Position numbers and translations under genes: made by a program. 12,864 nucleotides of DNA. It comes from Desulfobacterales bacterium (lineage in GTDB: Bacteria > Desulfobacterota > Desulfobacteria > Desulfobacterales > UBA2174_A). The notes below the pieces were generated by a model that searched no databases, was not told the origin of the DNA, and was given only the letters and a program-made list of their open reading frames with translations. The stretch is from assembly GCA_025454075.1 (NCBI GenBank), contig JALOPD010000115.1:1-12864 (forward strand), read 5' to 3'. Below, piece by piece: positions 7,924-12,864 of the stretch; positions within the stretch are counted from its first letter, which is position 1; every line of letters begins with the position of its first letter.

Positions 7924-7942
7924 CCTGTCGGAGGAAGCGCCC

Positions 7943-8569
7943 ATGTGGGATTTTTTCTTGCGCGGCGGGCCGGTGATGTGGCCGCTTCTCGCCTGCTCGC
8001 TCGTCTCGCTGACGGTGGCCATCGATCGCATGCTGTTCTGGATGGCGTTGAACCGCCGAAGCAGCGAGCCGCTGCTCAACGAGGTCATGTCGCTGTGTGA
8101 ATCCGGGGACTGGGAAGCCATCCGGCTCAGGACCGCCGGGACCCGGGACTACGCCATCCGGATCATCATCACCGGGATTCTGCACCGTGACTTCTCCATG
8201 ACCAAGGCCATGGAGTCGGCCGCGGCCGACCAGATCAAGCGCATGCGGCGGTTCATGGGAGTTCTGGACACCATGATCACGGTCGCCCCGCTGCTGGGGA
8301 TCTTCGGCACGGTCACCGGCATCATTCAGTCCTTCGATGCGCTGGGGACGACCGGGGTCGAGCGGCCGACGGAGGTCACCTCCGGGATCGCCCAGGCCCT
8401 GATTACCACCGCCGCCGGCCTGGGGATCGCGATTCCGTCGGTCATTCTCTACAACTTTTTCGACGGTCTGTGCGAGCGGGCGGCGCTGCGCATCGAAAAG
8501 TACGCCACCAGCCTCGAGATCGTCTACGAAAAGCTGGTCGGAGGGGACGGCTCGGGGAGGCGCCCATGA
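7943..8569 (+). CDS. exbB: TonB-system proton channel subunit ExbB (MotA/TolQ/ExbB family)
   Basis: This 208-residue inner-membrane protein would form, with ExbD, the proton-driven motor that energises TonB. It has an N-terminal transmembrane segment (about 10-35, PVMWPLLACSLVSLTVAIDRM), a cytoplasmic loop, and two further membrane segments with the family signature VLDTMITVAPLLGIFGTVTGII (about 108-129) and SGIAQALITTAAGLGIAIPSVI. Thr residues in the GTVTG and LITTAAG stretches match those lining the proton path in ExbB/TolQ. The start is supported by GGAGGAA at 7930-7936. The stop overlaps exbD as ATGA. TolQ is an alternative by fold, but a tonB gene and receptor in the same operon favour ExbB. 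Confidence 0.92.
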   Translation: MWDFFLRGGPVMWPLLACSLVSLTVAIDRMLFWMALNRRSSEPLLNEVMSLCESGDWEAIRLRTAGTRDYAIRIIITGILHRDFSMTKAMESAAADQIKRMRRFMGVLDTMITVAPLLGIFGTVTGIIQSFDALGTTGVERPTEVTSGIAQALITTAAGLGIAIPSVILYNFFDGLCERAALRIEKYATSLEIVYEKLVGGDGSGRRP

Positions 8570-8976
8570 AAATCCGAGTTCCGACCCGGAAACGGGTTCG
8601 CATCGAAATGATCCCCCTGATGGACATGCTGTTTCTGCTGCTGGTCTTTTTCATGTTCGCCATGTTGTCGATGACGGTGCATCGGGGGCTCCCGGTCCAC
8701 CTGCCCGCTTCGAACGAGGCCGACCCCGCCAAAGAGACCCACCTGGCCGTCACCGTCACGGTGGACGGGTCCGTGTACGTCGACCGCACGGCGGTGGCGC
8801 TTCCGGATCTGACCGCCGCCCTGAAGGTTCGAGCACAGGCGGAAGCCCCTCCAGGCGTGCTGCTTTTCGCCGACCGCGGCGTCAGCTACCAAAACCTTTT
8901 CGAGGTCCTGGACCGAATACGCGCCGCCGGACTGAGCCGTGTTTCGCTCCAGGCCGAGCCGGGTCAACCGCCGTGA
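8566..8976 (+). CDS. exbD: TonB-system subunit ExbD (ExbD/TolR family)
   Basis: This 136-residue protein has a short basic cytoplasmic N terminus (MKIRVPTRKRVRIEM), one transmembrane helix (about 15-37) and a periplasmic domain. The helix carries the single conserved aspartate, Asp20 in IPLMDMLFLLLVFFM, that is protonated in the ExbB-ExbD motor. The periplasmic part has the usual VTVTVDGSVYVDR beta-strand and a FEVLDRIRAAGLSRVSLQAE end, as in ExbD/TolR. The ATG overlaps the exbB stop, and the stop overlaps the tonB start (GTGA), so the three motor genes are translationally coupled. Confidence 0.92.
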   Translation: MKIRVPTRKRVRIEMIPLMDMLFLLLVFFMFAMLSMTVHRGLPVHLPASNEADPAKETHLAVTVTVDGSVYVDRTAVALPDLTAALKVRAQAEAPPGVLLFADRGVSYQNLFEVLDRIRAAGLSRVSLQAEPGQPP

Positions 8977-9782
8977 AACGTTTCGCAGCGGCAGCCGCTT
9001 TTGCCGCCGGGCTTCATCTTTTCCTGTTCAGTCTGGATGTCGACCGGAGAAGCCCCCGGGACCTTCTCCACCCGTCGACCGAAACGGTGACGATCGTCCT
9101 GAAGGCAGCCTCCCCCGGAACGGCTGAGCCGCGGGGCCTTTCCGCGCTCCCGGATTCCGCCCGGCAGCGCCCGCCGGAAAACCGGCCCGACGGGGTTTCC
9201 GGATCCGACGCGCCGGTTCCCCGGGCCGCCCCGCCGCAGCCGGTCAAGCCGGCTGCGAGGAAAACCGCGGGGCCGAGCGGGGCCGTAAAAGCCGCTGCGC
9301 AGCCGGGGCCCGAAGCGGCAGAGCCCCCCCTCCCGGAGCCGCAGGGGCTCGCAGCGCCGGGACCCTCCACCGACGAACCCCGGCCGGAGGGCGGCGGCCC
9401 TTTGCCGGCCCAGCCCGGAGACGGCCGGTTTCCCGGCGCTTCCACGCCGTTCGCTGCCTCCCGGCAACCTCCAGGCGCAACGGTTCTGCAGGAAGCGACG
9501 CCCGAATACGACAAAAACCCTGCGCCGGAATACCCCAGGAGGGCGCGGCAATTGGGATACGAGGGCACGGTTTTGCTGAATGTCAGGGTCAATCCGAACG
9601 GGGGGGTCGAGGAGGTGAAGATCGCGGTCTCGAGCGGGCATTCGCTGCTGGACGAATCGGCCATGCTCTCCGTCAAAACATGGCGGTTCAAACCGGCCCG
9701 GCGGGGTGATCAGCCGGTCGCCGCATGGGTTCGCGTCCCGGTCCGCTACACCCTTGAGCCGCCCGCCGACCGCACGCCGTAG
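8973..9782 (+). CDS. tonB: TonB energy-transducing protein
   Basis: This 269-residue protein links the ExbBD motor to the outer-membrane receptor. It begins with a short membrane anchor (about 3-21, FAAAAAFAAGLHLFLF) containing one His, as in TonB anchors. A long linker follows (about 40-175) rich in Pro, Ala and Gly with scattered Glu/Arg, without the regular Glu-Pro and Lys-Pro repeats of E. coli TonB. The C-terminal TonB domain (about 178-262) shows NPAPEYPRRARQLGYEGTVLLN, VNPNGGVEEVKI, SSGHSLLDESAML and TWRFKPARR. It starts at GTG (8973) overlapping the exbD stop. It is the last gene of the B12 operon. Because it is co-expressed with the receptor, it is probably a dedicated TonB. Confidence 0.9.
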   Translation: MKRFAAAAAFAAGLHLFLFSLDVDRRSPRDLLHPSTETVTIVLKAASPGTAEPRGLSALPDSARQRPPENRPDGVSGSDAPVPRAAPPQPVKPAARKTAGPSGAVKAAAQPGPEAAEPPLPEPQGLAAPGPSTDEPRPEGGGPLPAQPGDGRFPGASTPFAASRQPPGATVLQEATPEYDKNPAPEYPRRARQLGYEGTVLLNVRVNPNGGVEEVKIAVSSGHSLLDESAMLSVKTWRFKPARRGDQPVAAWVRVPVRYTLEPPADRTP

Positions 9783-10010
9783 CAGGGTTCCGCCGATGAC
9801 CCATGGGAATTTGTAATTTCTTTTCGGCGCTGGAGGCTCGGGGTCCGCGCCCCGATCGAACTCCGATCCGGACAGAATCCATTTGAGATTGGCAAGTCCA
9901 GGGTGTATGGATGATGGCGGTTCGAAAAAGCTCGGCACCGCCTCAACCACAACTGCATCCACCCAAGGCCACCGGCAAACCGGATGGAAACGGCTGAAAG
10001 GACCGGCAGG
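9783..10010. other. Intergenic region between tonB and the hydroxyproline dehydratase gene
   Basis: This 228-nt spacer has no gene that I can support. It holds inverted repeats without T-tracts: CGCCGA/TCGGCG (9791-9829), TCGGGG/CCCCGA (9838-9855) and GGCGGT/ACCGCC (9916-9942). None makes a convincing intrinsic terminator, so the end of the B12 transcript is not clear. A tentative promoter is listed separately. I see no TGGT-N3-ACCA operator here. Confidence 0.45.
9883..9911 (+). promoter_or_regulatory. Possible promoter for the hydroxyproline dehydratase gene
   Basis: TTGAGA (9883-9888), a 17-nt spacer and TATGGA (9906-9911) give a moderate sigma70-like match about 100 nt before the dehydratase start. 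This is pattern evidence only. Confidence 0.3.
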
Positions 10011-11032
10011 ATGTCTGCGGCAAACGCACGGAAAAAACTGAGCCTGGCGCCCATGCGCAAATGGAAGCCCCCGAAGGAGTGGCTGCGCATCACCGCGATC
10101 GACGCGCACACCGGGGGGGAGCCCTTCCGCGTCATCACGGGCGGTTTTCCGGACCTGTCCGGCGACACCATCCTCGCCCGGCGCCGCTGGGTGAAGGAGC
10201 GCCACGACCGCCTGCGCACCGCACTGATGTGGGAGCCGCGCGGCCACGCCGACATGTACGGCTGCATCGTCACCCCGCCGGTCACCCCCGGGGCCGACAT
10301 CGGGATCCTGTTCATGCACAACGAGGGCTACAGCACCATGTGCGGCCACGGGATCATCGCCATCACCAAGGTGGTGCTGGAAACCGGGCTGCCGGCCGGA
10401 TCACCGCCCGTGCCCTGGTGGCCAAGGGGCGCGTCACGAGCGTCCGCTTCCAGAACGTGCCCTCCTTCGTGCTGGCGCAGGATGAAATCGTGGAGGTCCC
10501 GGGGATCGGGAAAGTGCGCTGCGACATCGCCTTCGGCGGTGCCTTCTATGCCTATGTCGACGCGCAGGACGTCGGCGTGCGCTGCATCCCCGCCGATTTC
10601 CGTCCGCTGATCGAAAAGGGCATGGCGATCAAGCGCGCCGTCATGGCCGGCCGGCCGGTTCCCCACCCGTTCGAGGAGGAACTGAGCTTTCTTTACGGCA
10701 CGATCTTTATCGGTCCGCCCGTGAACGAGGGGTCCCACAGCCGCAACGTCTGCATCTTCGCCGAGGGCGAGGTGGACCGCTCGCCCACCGGCACGGGGGT
10801 AAGCGGACGGCTTGCCATCCACTGCGCCCGGGGAGATATCGGCATAGACGAACGAATGGTGGTCGAGAGCATCATCGGCAGCCGCTTCAGCGGCCGCGTG
10901 GTCGAAACCACCACGTTCGGCAAGTATCCGGCCGTCATCCCGGAAATTGAGGGCACGGCCCACATCACCGGCCGCCAGGAGTTCCTGGTCGACCCGGCGG
11001 ACCCCTTCCGGGATGGCTTCCTCTTGCGATAG
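10011..11032 (+). pseudogene. trans-3-hydroxy-L-proline dehydratase (proline racemase family), disrupted by an out-of-frame deletion
   Basis: Proline racemase superfamily gene read in two frames: 10011 to about 10391, then about 10391 to 11032. The first part gives [21 protein letters not shown] and MCGHG, with the catalytic Cys codon at 10341-10343. The second gives [31 protein letters not shown] and DPFRDGFLLR. The second catalytic position, Cys in racemases and epimerases, is Thr here (codon 10787-10789). That is the mark of trans-3-hydroxy-L-proline dehydratase, which forms a pyrroline-2-carboxylate; the tail closely resembles human L3HYPDH as I recall it. At the frame switch ETGL runs almost directly into AGRITA. 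Homologues have roughly 15 more residues there, so about 40-50 nt (not a multiple of three) seem deleted. The start at 10011 has AAAGGA at 9997-10002. Probably inactive unless the sequence is in error. Confidence 0.85.
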
Positions 11033-11046
11033 GGACGGTCTGACGG

Positions 11047-11793
11047 CTATGATTTTTTGTCCAACCCCGACAGTACCGGAACGATATCCAAGGTGATCTC
11101 CCTCAACTGGGCGCTCACCAGATTGAGGTGGCGGCGCATCTCCTCAGCCGCCTCAGGCCCCCGACCCCGCTTGAGGCATGTCAGCAGCCGGCATGCCGTT
11201 TTGTAGGTGGATGCCCGCACCCCGGGCGACGAGGTCGCCCTGAAGTGCTTGTGATAACTCAGCACCTTTTCCAATAAAGCTTTGATCATCTCGAACAGGG
11301 TCTGGTTTCCGCTCGCATTTGCCAGGGCCAGGTGAAATTCGAGGTCGGCATCAAAAAAACGCGACACATCGTCGCCGCTGCGACCGATTCGCCGGACCGA
11401 CTCGTGGATCCGTTGAAGATCCTCCTTGCTTGCACGGGTCGCGGCAAGTTCGGCCGACTTGGATTCCAGCAACTCTCTTGCTTCCATCAACTCCAGTATG
11501 GTCCCCGCCGTGAAGAAAGCTCCCCCGCTCGGGCTTAGCGAAGCGCCTGATGGAACATGGTCGCGAACAAAGGTGCCTTTGCCTTGTACGGATGTCAGAC
11601 ACCCCATCCCCGATAACGTGTTCAACGCCTCTCGAAGGGTGGAACGGCTCACCCCCAAGGTAGCCGCCAGCATGCGCTGGGACGGCAGCCTGCCGCCGGC
11701 CTGCAATGTTCCGGTCTTCAACTGGTTCAGGATGATCTCGACAACGGATTCGACGGTCGTGGTTTTCACCGGCCTCCTCGCTGTGTCGGCCAT
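11047..11793 (-). CDS. GntR-family transcriptional regulator, FadR subfamily (FCD domain)
   Basis: This 248-residue regulator has an N-terminal winged helix (about 12-78: GGRLPSQRMLAATLGVSRSTLREALNTL, then GKGTFV) and a C-terminal helical FCD ligand domain (about 95-235: ELMEARELLE, FFDADLEFHLALANASGN, MRRHL). Asp150, His154 and His222 match FCD metal ligands. The His usually found in an EHR motif before the last helix reads Lys198 (TYKTAC), so metal binding may be altered. The ATG lacks a clear Shine-Dalgarno. An in-gene GTG at codon 9 follows AGGAGG by only 3 nt, so the start is uncertain. The gene is convergent with the dehydratase gene (14 nt gap) and divergent from the transporter gene. 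Its own promoter carries a FadR-type palindrome, suggesting autorepression. The ligand is probably an amino or hydroxy acid linked to this locus. Confidence 0.9.
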   Translation of the reverse strand: MADTARRPVKTTTVESVVEIILNQLKTGTLQAGGRLPSQRMLAATLGVSRSTLREALNTLSGMGCLTSVQGKGTFVRDHVPSGASLSPSGGAFFTAGTILELMEARELLESKSAELAATRASKEDLQRIHESVRRIGRSGDDVSRFFDADLEFHLALANASGNQTLFEMIKALLEKVLSYHKHFRATSSPGVRASTYKTACRLLTCLKRGRGPEAAEEMRRHLNLVSAQLREITLDIVPVLSGLDKKS

Positions 11794-11821
11794 ACCGGAG
11801 AGACATCGCCGGCGTGGGTCG

Positions 11822-11838
11822 AAGTGGTAGGACCACTT
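11822..11838. promoter_or_regulatory. FadR/GntR-type operator O1 at the regulator promoter
   Basis: AAGTGGTAGGACCACTT is a perfect palindrome of 7-nt arms around a 3-nt centre, with the TGGT-N3-ACCA core typical of FadR-subfamily regulators. It overlaps the minus-strand -10 (11836-11841) and the predicted start point, a position suited to autorepression. Confidence 0.8.
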
Positions 11839-11863
11839 ATACCGCCACGCCCAGTTATGTCAA
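11836..11863 (-). promoter_or_regulatory. Promoter of the GntR-family regulator gene
   Basis: Read on the minus strand: TTGACA (11863-11858), a 16-nt spacer, then TATAAG (11841-11836). This is a near-consensus sigma70 promoter starting near 11829, about 35 nt before the ATG. The -10 overlaps operator O1. Confidence 0.75.
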
Positions 11864-12038
11864 TAGACTTCATCGCCGGCGATCCCCTGCGCTCTCGGGC
11901 TCCCGGGCACCCGGCACCGTTGAAACGACATCCGCGCGCGGGCGCTGAGAGCAGGCAGGTCCCGCTGAAGCGCATGCCCCGTGGCACCGCGCTCAACCGG
12001 CAGAACACTGTTGGCAGGAGGCCGGCCGTGCATTTTGC
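11864..12038. other. Middle of the divergent regulator/transporter intergenic region
   Basis: This 175-nt GC-rich stretch lies between the two outward-facing promoters of a 427-nt gene-free region (11794-12220). I see no gene, repeat or further TGGT-N3-ACCA palindrome in it. It spaces the two operator centres about 259 bp apart. Confidence 0.5.
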
Positions 12039-12067
12039 TTGACATTTACCCATCGTCTTCCTATAAA
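12039..12067 (+). promoter_or_regulatory. Promoter of the ABC transporter substrate-binding gene
   Basis: TTGACA (12039-12044), a 17-nt spacer, then TATAAA (12062-12067) is a near-perfect sigma70 promoter in a locally AT-rich patch. The predicted start is about 12074. Operator O2 lies just downstream. Confidence 0.8.
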
Positions 12068-12082
12068 TTTCAGGCACGTTCG

Positions 12083-12095
12083 ATGGTCCGACCAT
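12083..12095. promoter_or_regulatory. FadR/GntR-type operator O2 at the transporter promoter
   Basis: ATGGTCCGACCAT is a perfect palindrome (6-1-6) matching the FadR-like TGGTCNGACCA form and sharing the TGGT-N3-ACCA core with O1. It lies about +10 to +22 from the predicted start of the transporter transcript. There it could block promoter clearance or elongation. Confidence 0.8.
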
Positions 12096-12220
12096 TTTTC
12101 TCCCTGTTCCGGGTCGAATGCCTGTTGGTGCGCACCGAATGATAATCGCAGAGCGGGTGCTCGAAGATGGCGAAACGTAAAAAGGCGTCTATGGCAAAAA
12201 CCACACGAAGGAGAAACGAC

Positions 12221-12864
12221 ATGAAGAGAATCGGGTTGCTGATGGCAGTTGCGGCTCTGTTTGCTTTCCTGACGGCCGGCGCGGCCATGGCCGAGATCAA
12301 GGTCGGGATCATGGTCCCCACCACCGGATCGGAAGCCACCTACGGCAAGGACATGGAAAACGCCATCAAGATGGCCGTGGACGAGATCAACGCCAAGGGC
12401 GGCGTGCTCGGCCAGAAATTCACCACCGTGACGGCGGACGACGGCTGCGATCCCCAGATGGCGACCGCCGCGGCCAGCAAGCTGGTCGCCTCGGGCGTAG
12501 ATGCGGTCGTGGGCGGATACTGCTCCGGCGCCACCCTGCCGACCCTCAAGATCTACTCGGACGCCGGCGTGCCGATCGTCATCCCGGCAGCCAACTCCAC
12601 CAAGTTCATCGATCTGAACCCGGGCAACGCCTTCCTGATCAACGCCATCGGGACCTACCAGGTCGACACGGCGGTCGACCTGTTCAAGAAGCAGGGCGTC
12701 AAGAAGCTAGCCATCATCCACCAGGGCGACGGCTACTCTGAGGATTTGGCCAGCCTGACCAAGACCCGGTGGACCGCGATGGGCCATGAAGTGGTGGCCT
12801 TCGAGGTCGTCAACAAGGGCGAGCAGGATCACTCCGCCCTGGTCACCCGCATCAAATCCAAGGC
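12221..12864 (+). CDS. Branched-chain amino acid-type ABC transporter substrate-binding protein (LivJ family), 3' truncated by window
   Basis: 214 residues of a class I periplasmic binding protein are visible and the frame is still open at the window end. A signal peptide (MKRIGLLMAV start, cleavage near AAMA-E at 24) precedes the LivJ-type fold: IKVGIMVPTTGSEATYG, AVDEINAKGGVLG, DDGCDP, VVGGYCSGATLP, VPIVIPAANS. Cys76 and Cys101 match the LivJ disulfide pair. It would deliver an amino acid or related compound to a Liv-type importer whose other genes should follow outside the window. The ATG at 12221 is set by AAGGAG (12208-12213). In-frame ATGs at 12167 and 12191 lack a good Shine-Dalgarno and would add a Lys/Arg-rich stretch. 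The 5' leader is about 147 nt with O2 at its start. Linkage to hydroxyproline use is inferred from the neighbours only. Confidence 0.93.
   Translation, partial: MKRIGLLMAVAALFAFLTAGAAMAEIKVGIMVPTTGSEATYGKDMENAIKMAVDEINAKGGVLGQKFTTVTADDGCDPQMATAAASKLVASGVDAVVGGYCSGATLPTLKIYSDAGVPIVIPAANSTKFIDLNPGNAFLINAIGTYQVDTAVDLFKKQGVKKLAIIHQGDGYSEDLASLTKTRWTAMGHEVVAFEVVNKGEQDHSALVTRIKSK

Noticed and set aside
5752..8121. 789-codon open frame on the minus strand opposite the receptor gene
   Set aside because: It is entirely antisense to btuB and exbB, His/Val/Gly/Asp-rich with no domain; long antisense frames are expected at this GC content.
8964..10349. 461-codon minus-strand frame opposite tonB and the following spacer
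   Set aside because: It mirrors the Pro/Ala-rich tonB linker and the dehydratase start. Its composition is shadow-like with no motif.
12127..12136. GGTGCGCACC palindrome in the transporter leader as a third operator
   Set aside because: It has a 4-nt centre between TGGT and ACC and lacks the final A, so it does not match the TGGT-N3-ACCA form. Short GC palindromes are frequent by chance here.
12167..12220. Earlier in-frame starts (12167, 12191) for the substrate-binding protein
   Set aside because: They would place a Lys/Arg-rich stretch before a normal signal peptide and lack a Shine-Dalgarno. AAGGAG sits correctly before 12221.
1..12864. CRISPR arrays, insertion sequences, tRNA or rRNA genes
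   Set aside because: I saw no regularly spaced repeats, transposase motifs, terminal inverted repeats or cloverleaf-like tRNA sequence on either strand.

Overview
This is a GC-rich window from a Gram-negative bacterium: it holds an outer-membrane TonB-dependent receptor, a TonB/ExbB/ExbD energy-transducing set and periplasmic binding proteins. The protein style fits Desulfobacterota ('Deltaproteobacteria'), but that placement rests on general resemblance and is not certain. All genes lie on the + strand except one GntR/FadR-type regulator. The window cuts genes at both ends.

Layout. (1) 2-937 is the 3' end of carB (carbamoyl-phosphate synthase large chain). (2) 1095-2498 encodes a PurF-like phosphoribosyltransferase. 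It keeps the PRPP loop and all four putative Fe-S cysteines but has lost the N-terminal catalytic cysteine and other glutaminase residues. An intrinsic terminator follows at 2613-2644. (3) 2687-9782 is a complete vitamin B12 uptake operon. A cobalamin riboswitch (aptamer 2687-2934, terminator 2991-3028) is followed by btuF, btuC, btuD, a BtuB-like receptor, exbB, exbD and tonB, most of them overlapping by 4 nt. The operon therefore encodes outer-membrane uptake, its own energy supply, periplasmic capture and inner-membrane import as one B12-controlled unit. (4) 10011-11032 is a trans-3-hydroxy-L-proline dehydratase gene (proline racemase family) broken by a short out-of-frame deletion near 10389-10396. 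(5) 11047-11793 (-) is a FadR-family regulator. It is divergent from a branched-chain-amino-acid-type substrate-binding protein gene (12221 to the window end).

The 427-bp divergent region carries two strong sigma70-type promoters facing apart, TTGACA-16-TATAAG on - and TTGACA-17-TATAAA on +. Each carries a near-perfect TGGT-N3-ACCA palindrome at or just after its start point. This is the classical FadR/GntR operator form, so the regulator probably represses both itself and the transporter.

The most notable items are the glutaminase-dead PurF paralogue next to carB, the riboswitch with mutually exclusive helices readable in the sequence, the self-contained B12/TonB operon, the two-operator divergent control region, and the decayed hydroxyproline dehydratase beside an intact regulator and transporter gene.
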